Assembly: GCA_902493345.1 (NCBI GenBank)
Contig: CABUPM010000032.1
Location: 1 to 21,878, forward strand
DNA from: an uncultured Eubacteriales bacterium
Lineage (GTDB): Bacteria > Bacillota > Clostridia > Lachnospirales > Bianqueaceae
DNA: 21,878 bases
Reading direction: 5' to 3'
Shown: piece by piece, positions 7,345 through 14,628 of the stretch
Numbering within the stretch: the first letter of the stretch is position 1
Layout of the letters: every line of letters starts with the position of its first letter
Notes under the pieces: generated by a model
Seen by the model: only the letters and a program-made list of their open reading frames with translations
What the model was told of the DNA's origin: nothing
Database searches by the model: none
Translations under genes and position numbers: made by a program

Positions 7345-9084
7345 ATGAAATTCCATGAACAGTTAAATGAATACATACAGCGGATCGACTGTACGGCAAA
7401 GGAGTTGAGCGACGCTTCCGGCCTCTCCCCCGCGACCCTCAGTCGATACCGTTCCGGGGAGCGTGTCCCGGAAATCGACGCCAAAGCCTTTCGGCAGCTA
7501 ACGGCAGCTATTGTTCAGATCGCGGAAAAGAAGCAGATTCCGGAGATTACAACAGATCTTGTCGCTGAAGGATTTCGTTCCTGTTCGGATATCATTACTG
7601 TCAACCGGGAACAGCTCTGCCGGAATTTTGACGTTTTGCTGTCGCTTCTGAATATCAATATCTCCAAGCTCTGCCAGTCGATCAATTATGACAGCTCCAC
7701 GATATTCCGATTCCGCAACGGGACCCGTCAGCCGGCCGATCCGGCAAAATTCGCCGCGGCGGTCGCGAGGTATATTGTTTATGAGAGAAATGAAGAATCC
7801 GACAAGACGGTTCTGGCTGAACTATTAAACTGCCCTGCGGATGAGATCGCGGATCCTGAGCTGGCTGTGCAACAGATTCAGAACTGGTTATTATCCGAAG
7901 GACAAGATCCGAAAGGCGATTCTGTGTTTGATTTTCTGGCCAAGCTGGATGATTTTAATCTGAACGAATATATCAAGGCGATTCATTTTGATGAACTGAA
8001 GGTTCCCATATCCATGCCCTTTTCTCTGCCTACATCCAAGACCTATTTTGGATTAAAGGAAATGATGGCAAGCGAATTGGACTTCTTGAAGGCGACTGTT
8101 CTCTCAAAGTCCTCTGCTCCAGTTATCATGTACAGTGATATGCCTATGGGAGAAATGGCGAAAGATCCGGAATTCCCCAAGAAATGGATGTTTGGTATGG
8201 CGATGATGTTAAAAAAAGGACTCCATCTCCATCAAATCCATAATCTAGACCGTTCTCTGGAGGATATGATGCTGGGGCTGGAGAGCTGGATCCCCATGTA
8301 TATGACAGGACAGATCTCTCCCTATTATCTGAAAGGTGTTCAGAACAATGTTTTTCTGCACTTTTTAAAAGTTTCCGGTGCAGCGGCTCTTTCCGGAGAA
8401 GCCATCAACGGTTTTCATGCCGAAGGGAAATATTATCTGACAAAATCCAAAGAGGAAGTAGCATACTATCAGAAGCGGGCCCAAGAATTATTAAAAAACG
8501 CGCAGTCCTTGATGGAGATCTACCGTGAGGATAAGATTCGTTCCCTGAACGCTTTTCTGCTCTCGGATGCAGAGACTCCGGGCAAGCGGCGAAATATCCT
8601 GTCGTCCCTTCCGCTGTACACGATGGATGACAAGTATCTGGAGCAGCTATTGGTGCGGCATACGGTTCCGGAACAGGACCGGACAAGGATCCTGGAGTAT
8701 GCTTCTGCGCAGCGCAGGATGTATGAAACGCTCTTGAAAAACGGAACCGTCACGGATGAGATCGCGCTCCCGGATGCTGAAGAATTTGAGCGCTTCCCGA
8801 TGCTGCTGTCCCTCTCGAATATTTTCTATGAGACAAGTATTCCGTATACCTGGCAGGAATATCAGGAGCATCTTACGCAGACTCGCGCCTATGCCGCATC
8901 TCATCCCGGTTATACTCTCAATGAGTCTTCCGGTTATGTTTTCAGAAATCTGCAGATCCATATTCACGAAGGAAAGTGGGTTATGGTATCCAAAAATAAA
9001 ACCCCTGCGATCCATTTTGTCATTCACCATCCCAAGCTTTGTGGAGCAATTGAGAATTTTGTACCGCCGGTAATTGAAAGATAA
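7345..9084 (+). CDS. Large regulator-like protein with two helix-turn-helix motifs, linked to luxS
   Basis: A 579-residue soluble protein. Two XRE/lambda-repressor-like helix-turn-helix motifs are visible: residues 17-42 (LSDASGLSPATLSRYRSGER) and 105-130 (LCQSINYDSSTIFRFRNGTR), so similar in layout that an internal duplication is likely. After a linker (about 150-225) comes a long domain I cannot name, with the segments PVIMYSDMPMGEM (259-271), KKGLHLHQIHNLDRS (290-304) and LESWIPMYMTGQISPYYL (312-329), a helical stretch (about 365-410), and a C-terminal part with VSKNKTPAIHFVIHHPKL. No transmembrane segment or catalytic motif is recognised. The C-terminal part may bind a ligand or partner; this is inference. 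GAGG lies eight bases before the ATG, and the gap to luxS is 21 bases. Confidence 0.88.
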   Translation: MKFHEQLNEYIQRIDCTAKELSDASGLSPATLSRYRSGERVPEIDAKAFRQLTAAIVQIAEKKQIPEITTDLVAEGFRSCSDIITVNREQLCRNFDVLLSLLNINISKLCQSINYDSSTIFRFRNGTRQPADPAKFAAAVARYIVYERNEESDKTVLAELLNCPADEIADPELAVQQIQNWLLSEGQDPKGDSVFDFLAKLDDFNLNEYIKAIHFDELKVPISMPFSLPTSKTYFGLKEMMASELDFLKATVLSKSSAPVIMYSDMPMGEMAKDPEFPKKWMFGMAMMLKKGLHLHQIHNLDRSLEDMMLGLESWIPMYMTGQISPYYLKGVQNNVFLHFLKVSGAAALSGEAINGFHAEGKYYLTKSKEEVAYYQKRAQELLKNAQSLMEIYREDKIRSLNAFLLSDAETPGKRRNILSSLPLYTMDDKYLEQLLVRHTVPEQDRTRILEYASAQRRMYETLLKNGTVTDEIALPDAEEFERFPMLLSLSNIFYETSIPYTWQEYQEHLTQTRAYAASHPGYTLNESSGYVFRNLQIHIHEGKWVMVSKNKTPAIHFVIHHPKLCGAIENFVPPVIER

Positions 9085-9125
9085 AAAATGGCAGAACGCT
9101 GTTTGAAGGCGTTCTGCCATTTTTT
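9084..9125 (+). terminator. Bidirectional intrinsic terminator between convergent genes
   Basis: A perfect stem of about 16 bases (AAAAATGGCAGAACGC with GCGTTCTGCCATTTTT, loop of nine) has T-tracts on both strands. It terminates the luxS-regulator unit and, on the minus strand, overlaps the stop codon (9124-9126) of the zinc-ribbon gene only at its edge, so it mainly serves the plus-strand unit and blocks convergent read-through. Confidence 0.9.
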
Positions 9126-10338
9126 ATCTTCGTTTTAATTCTTCCCATTCCGGTCCCATATCCAGGCCGCCGTTCTTGCTTCCTACATAGGTATCGCCGG
9201 ACCGATAAACATGGTCATAGGCTACATCCGCTTCGTATTGACGGCCGGTAGAATCGGTATAGGAATTGACGCCGCGGACCGCTTCGGAGTTTTTCTCCCA
9301 GATCCGGTCCATCCTCTGGCTTCTCTCCCAATTTCCCTGATTTATGATATCCGAAGTCTCAGACAAAGTCTGGGAGATACGCTGAGAAGACCGAATGGCT
9401 GTCTGCTGCCGCTGCATGGCTCCCTGAATCTGCACCCGCTGCGCGTTCTGAAGCTCTGCGTCCTGCAGAGCATAATAAAGAGGACCATACTCTATCTCCT
9501 CAATAAAACGATCGAGCACAGCTTCGTATTTGGCAGTATCGTTATGCGGATACAGTAGGAGAAGATCAAAGGAACGCCCCCAGTCAAAGGTTCCCATTCC
9601 GCCGATCCCATACATGGCCCCCATCATTGCCATACCTTTCTTTAGCATGTTCATCATATCTCCGCGCCCATTTTGCTGTGATCCAATCCGTTTTGCCAAA
9701 ATCGTCGCGAAATATCCATCGTAGACGCCCCCATTCATCTGGACACGGAATCGGAATTTTCCAGGCTCCAGTCGGATTGGCCCATCCAGTTTGCGGGAAG
9801 CCTCCTGTTGAAAACGCATGGCTTTTGTACTCAGGGCCTCTGGAGAAAGAGGCTGTAATTGTACCTGCGCGCCGCCTGTAATCACACTGATACGTTCATA
9901 GGCATACTGCGCCAGCTCTACAGATCTGCGGTAACAGACCAAAGAGGCCGGGTCCAGCTGATAATCATGGTTGGCCTGTCCCATAAAGCTAGAGAACATA
10001 GAGGGCTTTTGCTGTGCAAAGTCTTTGTAATAGGCAAAAGGCAGAAATGCCATCTGTACGCCATTATTGGAATACAGCTGCAGTCCCTTGCAAACAGGCG
10101 CTAATGAGGAGACCGATGGATTGTCGTCAATCACCTGATAGTTCCATCCGTCGGGGACATACGCCTTAAAGAGCGCGCCACCGCCACCGTATTGAATGAT
10201 TTTTACCTCATTCTTCTGTCTGGGCTGTGAAGACAAGGTATATTCTGTTCCGCACTGTGCGCAGCGAATATGGGTCTCTCCGTCCGGAAATCTCATAATA
10301 TTACCGCAGTTTCTGCAGCGGACTTCTCTGTATGTCAT
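9124..10338 (-). CDS. Zinc-ribbon protein of unknown function
   Basis: A 404-residue protein with an N-terminal zinc ribbon: Cys8 and Cys11 (CRNC), then Cys26 and Cys29 (CAQC). The middle (about 45-280) is a beta-rich-looking region (YVPDGWNYQVIDDNPS; FRFRVQMNGGVYDGYFATI) with a Met/Gly stretch near 225-250 (MMNMLKKGMAMMGAMYGIGGMG). Then comes a Gln-rich helix (about 290-335), and a C-terminal motif with SYTDSTGRQYEADVAYDHVYRSGDTYVGS. There is no signal peptide or clear membrane helix. The start is ATG at 10338 with AGAGGAGG upstream; an exact TATAAT at 10376-10381 on the minus strand may be its -10 box, though I see no fitting -35. It is probably monocistronic. The zinc ribbon could bind nucleic acid or protein; function unknown. 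Confidence 0.85.
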   Translation of the reverse strand: MTYREVRCRNCGNIMRFPDGETHIRCAQCGTEYTLSSQPRQKNEVKIIQYGGGGALFKAYVPDGWNYQVIDDNPSVSSLAPVCKGLQLYSNNGVQMAFLPFAYYKDFAQQKPSMFSSFMGQANHDYQLDPASLVCYRRSVELAQYAYERISVITGGAQVQLQPLSPEALSTKAMRFQQEASRKLDGPIRLEPGKFRFRVQMNGGVYDGYFATILAKRIGSQQNGRGDMMNMLKKGMAMMGAMYGIGGMGTFDWGRSFDLLLLYPHNDTAKYEAVLDRFIEEIEYGPLYYALQDAELQNAQRVQIQGAMQRQQTAIRSSQRISQTLSETSDIINQGNWERSQRMDRIWEKNSEAVRGVNSYTDSTGRQYEADVAYDHVYRSGDTYVGSKNGGLDMGPEWEELKRR

Positions 10339-10417
10339 CCCTATTCCTCCTCTAAGTATAGATTTCTGTGATTGTATTATAGCGTCTTTTGAAAGCTTTG
10401 CGGTTCAAATTTCCAAG

Positions 10418-10446
10418 TTGGATAATGACAATATGGAAACTATACT
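10418..10446 (+). promoter_or_regulatory. Probable promoter of the small lipoprotein gene
   Basis: TTGGAT and TATACT are separated by 17 bases: three of six and five of six matches to consensus, with A/T-rich sequence downstream. The predicted leader is about 58 bases. Confidence 0.5.
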
Positions 10447-10510
10447 GTCAAGAAGTGTGTTTTATTATAAAATAAAAAGGAATTGATTCGAATGGGGGCC
10501 GTAGAAGACT

Positions 10511-10942
10511 ATGCGAAAATGCAGGATGATGTTTCCTTTTTTATATCTGATGTGTGCGGTTTGCTTTTTAGGAGGATGCAAAGCAAAAGAAGAAAAATTC
10601 TTGTCCGAATACTGTGATACGCAGACACAGAATCTTCTTCAGCGAGAAAGCGATGTGGCGGCGCTGCAATATCGTTGTTTCTATGAGGCTTCCAGCGAAT
10701 ATACCGTCACGGACGCGGCTGTGATATCAGAGTGTCTGGAGGCTCTCTCCCATATAAAGGTGACCGGTGAGACGCAGATTATGGCATCGGATGCCAGTGA
10801 TCTCTTTCTGTTTACGACGAAAAACGGAGAACAATTCTCCTTTTCCTTTAACGGGCATCATTTTGAATCCGGCGGAAAGCTGTATGAACTGTCCGAAGAT
10901 GCTCCTCTCTGGCGGATCGCGACGAAGATCCGCAACTCATAA
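10511..10942 (+). CDS. Small predicted lipoprotein of unknown function
   Basis: A 143-residue predicted extracytoplasmic lipoprotein. The N-terminus is basic (MRKCRMM), followed by a hydrophobic stretch and a lipobox FLGGC with the acylated cysteine at residue 23. The mature part (about 120 residues) is hydrophilic, with a likely beta-rich fold (SDLFLFTTKNGEQFSFSFNGHHFESGGKLYELSED), as in small surface or sensor lipoproteins. No named family is recognised. The ribosome site before ATG 10511 is weak; methionines at residues 6 and 7 are alternatives but would shorten the basic region. It is flanked by a promoter-like sequence and a strong hairpin, so it appears to be a single-gene unit between minus-strand neighbours. 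Confidence 0.78.
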   Translation: MRKCRMMFPFLYLMCAVCFLGGCKAKEEKFLSEYCDTQTQNLLQRESDVAALQYRCFYEASSEYTVTDAAVISECLEALSHIKVTGETQIMASDASDLFLFTTKNGEQFSFSFNGHHFESGGKLYELSEDAPLWRIATKIRNS

Positions 10943-10955
10943 AGCATACAAATAC

Positions 10956-10994
10956 AAACTGGCCGATTCCTTGCGATTAGGAATCGGCCAGTTT
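10956..10994 (+). terminator. Terminator hairpin between the lipoprotein gene and prfA (convergent)
   Basis: A perfect 16-base stem (AAACTGGCCGATTCCT with AGGAATCGGCCAGTTT, loop of seven) between two converging genes. The T-tracts are short on both strands, but the stem is very stable. It can serve both prfA and the lipoprotein gene. Confidence 0.8.
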
Positions 10995-10999
10995 ACCGT

Positions 11000-12067
11000 T
11001 TATTCATTTTCTTTCAGTTTTTCTGCCTGATCGGCAGCCGTGATATAATCGATCAGTTCATCCAGATCGCCGTCCAGAACGTTTTCCATTTTATATAGCG
11101 TGAGTTTGACCCGATGATCTGTAATCCGTGTTTGCGGGAAGTTATATGTCCGTATCTTTTCACTGCGATCTCCGGTACCTACCTGGCTTCTGCGGTTTGC
11201 CGATACCGCGGCCTGCTGCTTGGCAAGCTCCAGATCATAGAGACGGGAACGCAGAACCTTGAGCGCCTTGTCTTTATTTTTCAGCTGCGATTTTTCATCC
11301 TGACAGCTTACGACAATTCCGGTAGGAAAATGCGTGATTCGCACGGCAGAATCCGTGGTGTTAACGCACTGTCCTCCATTTCCGGAGGAACGGAACACGT
11401 CGATACGGATATCTCCGGGCTTGATCTCCACTTCTACATCCTCTACCTCCGGCAGTACGGCAACCGTCACGGTAGAGGTATGGATTCGGCCTCCGGACTC
11501 GGTTACCGGCACACGCTGCACCCGGTGTACGCCGCTCTCATACTTTAACCTTGAATACGCACCCTGTCCGGTAATAGAGAACACGATCTCCTTAAAGCCG
11601 CCCAGCCCGTTTTCGTTGACGCTGACAACGGAGCTTTTCCATCCTTTACGCTCGGCGTAACGGCTATACATCCGGTACAATTCGGAAGCGAAAAGCGCCG
11701 CTTCGTCTCCGCCGGCCCCGGCACGAATCTCTACAAAGACATTCTTTTCATCATTGGGATCCTTGGGCAGCAGGAGAAACTTCAGTCTGCGCTCCTGCTC
11801 TGCCGCCTGCGCACGTCCTTGGGCAAGTTCATCCTTGGCAATCTGACGAAGCTCTTCATCCGACTCTTCCTCTAATAATTCCAAACTGTCCTGCTCCAGC
11901 TGAAGCGCCTGCCGATATTTTTGATAGGCTTCCACAAGAGGCGTCAGATCCGCATGTTCCCGCATCGTTTTTTGCCAGAGGCTCTGATCGGCAATGATTT
12001 CCGGATCATTCAATCTTCGGCCCAATTCTTCATACCGGCTCTCCAGATCGCCTAACTGTTCAAACAT
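11000..12067 (-). CDS. prfA: Peptide chain release factor 1
   Basis: A 355-residue class I release factor that recognises UAA and UAG and triggers peptidyl-tRNA hydrolysis on the ribosome. The codon-recognition tripeptide PVT is at 187-189 (PxT type, diagnostic of RF1 rather than the SPF type of RF2). The catalytic GGQ is at 231-233, in SSGNGGQCVNTTDSAVR. The length is normal. The start is ATG at 12067 with GAGGAGG upstream. It lies 16 bases after prmC, whose product methylates the GGQ glutamine, and ends against a convergent terminator hairpin. Confidence 0.97.
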   Translation of the reverse strand: MFEQLGDLESRYEELGRRLNDPEIIADQSLWQKTMREHADLTPLVEAYQKYRQALQLEQDSLELLEEESDEELRQIAKDELAQGRAQAAEQERRLKFLLLPKDPNDEKNVFVEIRAGAGGDEAALFASELYRMYSRYAERKGWKSSVVSVNENGLGGFKEIVFSITGQGAYSRLKYESGVHRVQRVPVTESGGRIHTSTVTVAVLPEVEDVEVEIKPGDIRIDVFRSSGNGGQCVNTTDSAVRITHFPTGIVVSCQDEKSQLKNKDKALKVLRSRLYDLELAKQQAAVSANRRSQVGTGDRSEKIRTYNFPQTRITDHRVKLTLYKMENVLDGDLDELIDYITAADQAEKLKENE

Positions 12068-12083
12068 TCGGACTGCCTCCTCT

Positions 12084-12956
12084 CTATCGCGATTTCCGGG
12101 CGACGGCTACCCGGTCCCTGTGTTCCAGATCCTGCAGAATCTGGATTTCCGTCATATCAGCCGTCTGTAGCAATGATTGTACAGCGGCGCCTTGTTCGCA
12201 ACCAATCTCCAAAAAGAGCATGCCGCCAGAGACAAGCCACATAGAAGCCTCTTTTATAATTTCCCTATAAAAATCAAGGCCGTCCGCTCCGCCGTCCAAG
12301 GCCATATTGGGCTCGTATTCCCGTACATTCCGGTCAAGATCCGAAATCTCACGCGTAGGAATATAGGGTGGATTAGAAACAATATAATCCAGCGTTCCCA
12401 GACACTTGGAGGGCAGCGCATCAAAAAGATCTCCCTGACATAATGTCAGGCGTTCGGAAACTCCCAATCGTCTGGCATTTTCTGCGGCTACATTCAGTGC
12501 GTCCTTGGACAGATCCGCCGCGTACATTCTGACATCAGAAGGCCCCAGGGACAGCAGACTGATGGCGATACATCCGCTGCCGGTGCACAGATCCGCTCCC
12601 AGAAGCTTCCGGCTGCGCGGCATCCATGTCAAAACAGCTTCTACCAGTACTTCCGTATCCATGCGCGGAATCAGTACACGAGGATCTACACAGAACGTAA
12701 GGCCCATAAAATCCTGTGTACCGGTAATATATTGTGCCGGGCAGCCATTCGCCCTTTTCTGAATCCATTCCAGATACCGAGCCGCATCTTCTTTTCCTAC
12801 CGGCTCTTCTCGATGCGTCAAAAATGTACCCAAGTCCAACTTTAACGCATCCAACAGGAGGTATCTTGCATCCTCTGCTGCTTCGGCAATCCCTGCTTCT
12901 TTCAGAAGGAAGGTACCATGAGAAAGCAGTTCTCCAAGGCAATATTTATTTTCCAT
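12084..12956 (-). CDS. prmC: Release factor glutamine methyltransferase
   Basis: A 290-residue S-adenosylmethionine-dependent methyltransferase that modifies the glutamine of the GGQ motif in RF1 and RF2. Visible motifs are the PRMDTEVLVE block (97-106), SAM motif I DLCTGSGCIAI (122-132), and the catalytic NPPY (195-198, in SNPPYIPTREI). The start chosen is ATG 12956, preceded by AAGGGG; the frame also has an ATG six codons upstream (12974) with a poorer site. It overlaps the end of the DUF1385 gene by eleven bases and is followed by prfA after 16 bases, so the set is a tight operon. Confidence 0.95.
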   Translation of the reverse strand: MENKYCLGELLSHGTFLLKEAGIAEAAEDARYLLLDALKLDLGTFLTHREEPVGKEDAARYLEWIQKRANGCPAQYITGTQDFMGLTFCVDPRVLIPRMDTEVLVEAVLTWMPRSRKLLGADLCTGSGCIAISLLSLGPSDVRMYAADLSKDALNVAAENARRLGVSERLTLCQGDLFDALPSKCLGTLDYIVSNPPYIPTREISDLDRNVREYEPNMALDGGADGLDFYREIIKEASMWLVSGGMLFLEIGCEQGAAVQSLLQTADMTEIQILQDLEHRDRVAVARKSR

Positions 12957-13962
12957 CCGTCCCCTTTTCGGCATCGCCGTCTATCAGTGTGATCTGAGAA
13001 CGTACCCGCTCCCAGTCCGCCTGTAAATGCTCCGGGAGTCTTCCTTCCGCATCCAGCACAGCCAAGGTAGAAGCAATCGCGGTCTCTGCCTCCGCCGCAT
13101 CCGGCTCTTGCGTCGTCAGCTTCTGCAGCATCAGCCCCGGCCAAGTCACAACACGCATCAGTGCGGAATGGCTGCGGTTGGAGTACATGAGAACCTCATA
13201 AGAAACGCCAGCCACTACAGGAATCAGAAGAATCCGGAAAAGCATTCTAAGGAAGGGATTCGCTACATAGATAACAGCAAAAAACAGAATGCTGATGATC
13301 ATAACCAAAAACAGAAAACTGGTTCCGCACCGCCGGTTCAGCCGTGTATAAGTCAGCACGTTTTCGGGATTCAGTAAATTGCCGTCCTCCAGGCAATTGA
13401 TCGTTTTATGTTCTGCGCCATGATATTCAAAAACACGGTGAATATCCTTCATCCGTGAGATCGCGGCAATATAGCCGATAAAGATCGCTACTCGTATGAT
13501 TCCTTCCAGAAGGCTCAGGAGAAGCCGGCTGTGGATCAGATCCACCAGGGGCTGAACGATCAGCGCTGGTAAAAATATAAAGAGTCCCAGTGCCAGAATG
13601 ACACCTAAAATCACAGAAAATCCCATCGTAATCGCGGCTTCATGTGCTTGCCACCATTTTCCCAGGCCGGATTTCTTTTCCGGCTTTGTATCTTCTTCCA
13701 GGAAAAAATCTGAAGAAAAGGTCAGTGTCTTCATACCGATTACCATGGATTCTACGAATCGGACAACGCCTCGAAGGATCGGCAGAGCCAGCACCCGATA
13801 TTTGGAGGTTACAGAAACACTGTTAAAAAGAGCCGTTATAATACTTCCGTCCTGCTTTCGCACAGATACGGCATACTTTTCTTTTCCCTTCATCATGACC
13901 CCTTCCATAACGGCCTGTCCGCCGATACGGAGATCACTGCACATCTGTCTGCGGTCTTCCAT
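12946..13962 (-). CDS. DUF1385 (YqhQ-type) membrane protein
   Basis: A 338-residue protein of the DUF1385 family (B. subtilis YqhQ type). The N-terminal block GGQAVMEGVMMKG (14-26) and the central signature EYHGAEHKTINCLE (179-192) are diagnostic. Hydrophobic stretches near 113-140, 150-170, 208-228 and 235-250 suggest about four membrane segments, with a hydrophilic C-terminal tail. The molecular function of the family is unsettled. The start is ATG at 13962 with GAGGTG upstream. It sits between rpmE and prmC-prfA, an order common in Clostridia, which suggests co-regulation with translation genes but not a proven role in translation. Confidence 0.92.
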   Translation of the reverse strand: MEDRRQMCSDLRIGGQAVMEGVMMKGKEKYAVSVRKQDGSIITALFNSVSVTSKYRVLALPILRGVVRFVESMVIGMKTLTFSSDFFLEEDTKPEKKSGLGKWWQAHEAAITMGFSVILGVILALGLFIFLPALIVQPLVDLIHSRLLLSLLEGIIRVAIFIGYIAAISRMKDIHRVFEYHGAEHKTINCLEDGNLLNPENVLTYTRLNRRCGTSFLFLVMIISILFFAVIYVANPFLRMLFRILLIPVVAGVSYEVLMYSNRSHSALMRVVTWPGLMLQKLTTQEPDAAEAETAIASTLAVLDAEGRLPEHLQADWERVRSQITLIDGDAEKGTDGK

Positions 13963-13985
13963 TCTTGCACCTCATTTCTATATAA

Positions 13986-14022
13986 ACAAAAAAGAGACTC
14001 TCCGAAGAAAGCCCCCCTTTTT
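13986..14022 (-). terminator. Imperfect terminator or attenuator after rpmE
   Basis: On the minus strand a G-rich arm pairs, with several G-T wobbles, to GAGAGTCTC across a TTCG tetraloop and is followed by a run of six T. It lies just after the rpmE stop and 24 bases before the DUF1385 start, so it probably limits read-through without abolishing it. Confidence 0.6.
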
Positions 14023-14031
14023 GCAACGAAC

Positions 14032-14241
14032 TTATTTCTGATTCGTCATGCCATACTTACGATTGAACTTATCGATACGGCCGCGGGCTGCCATGGTCTT
14101 CTGCGTTCCGGTATAGAACGGATGACACTTAGAGCAAACCTCAACACGAAGCTCCGGAGAAGTAGATCCGCATGTGAAAGTGTTGCCGCAATTGCAGCGT
14201 ACAGTAGCTTCGTAATACTTAGGCTGAATTTTTTCCTGCAT
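14032..14241 (-). CDS. rpmE: Ribosomal protein L31 (zinc-binding form)
   Basis: A 69-residue large-subunit ribosomal protein, L31. It carries Cys16, Cys18, Cys36 and Cys39 (CNC and CSKC), so it is the zinc-binding C+ form. Conserved HPFYTGTQKTMAARGRIDKFNRKYG follows, as in other L31 proteins. The longer open frame upstream (33 codons) is not used: ATG 14241 is preceded by GAGGCG and gives the normal L31 N-terminus, and the promoter lies within that upstream stretch. It is the first gene of the rpmE, DUF1385, prmC, prfA cluster. Confidence 0.96.
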   Translation of the reverse strand: MQEKIQPKYYEATVRCNCGNTFTCGSTSPELRVEVCSKCHPFYTGTQKTMAARGRIDKFNRKYGMTNQK

Positions 14242-14311
14242 TGTATAACGCCTCTTTCTTATGGATTTATGGATATTGATTTCCGACCAATAGCCACATG
14301 AGAACAAAAAG

Positions 14312-14340
14312 ATTATACCATATAGTTTCCTGTAATGCAA
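14312..14340 (-). promoter_or_regulatory. Promoter of the rpmE cluster
   Basis: On the minus strand TTGCAT and TATAAT are separated by exactly 17 bases, and TG lies one base before the -10 (extended -10). It predicts a leader of about 64 bases before the L31 start. Confidence 0.8.
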
Positions 14341-14358
14341 GAGTTTTTTAATATCTTG

Positions 14359-14628
14359 CTATATCAAAAATAAAATAACGATTCCGATCCAAAATAGTAT
14401 CGAAAAAGGGACCAAGAGGCGAAACTTCCTGTGTCGGATTTTATGCCGAAACAACAGCATCCCGAGGCCAGCTCCCACTCCTCCGCCCGCGAGTGCGCAT
14501 TCCAGAAGCAGGCGCTCCGAAATCCTCCATTGACCGCGGCGTGCCCGGCGTTTGTCCTGACCATAGAGAACGAACGTGAACAGGTTAATGGACATCAGAT
14601 ATCCGGTCAATAAGAACTGCCACCTCAT
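14359..14628 (-). CDS. DUF1294 small membrane protein
   Basis: An 89-residue protein of the DUF1294 family. It has an N-terminal membrane segment (about 5-22), a basic cytoplasmic loop (QDKRRARRGQWRISERLLL), a glycine-rich helix (LAGGGVGAGLGMLLF, 46-60), the conserved FRHKIRHRKF and a C-terminal membrane segment (70-88). The function of the family is unknown. The ATG overlaps the stop of the DUF3810 gene as ATGA (14625-14628), so it is translationally coupled to it. Confidence 0.88.
   Translation of the reverse strand: MRWQFLLTGYLMSINLFTFVLYGQDKRRARRGQWRISERLLLECALAGGGVGAGLGMLLFRHKIRHRKFRLLVPFSILFWIGIVILFLI

Noticed and set aside
14242..14340. N-terminal extension of L31 (33 extra codons in frame)
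   Set aside because: The extension overlaps a strong promoter and leader, and L31 proteins begin at the internal ATG that has its own ribosome site.
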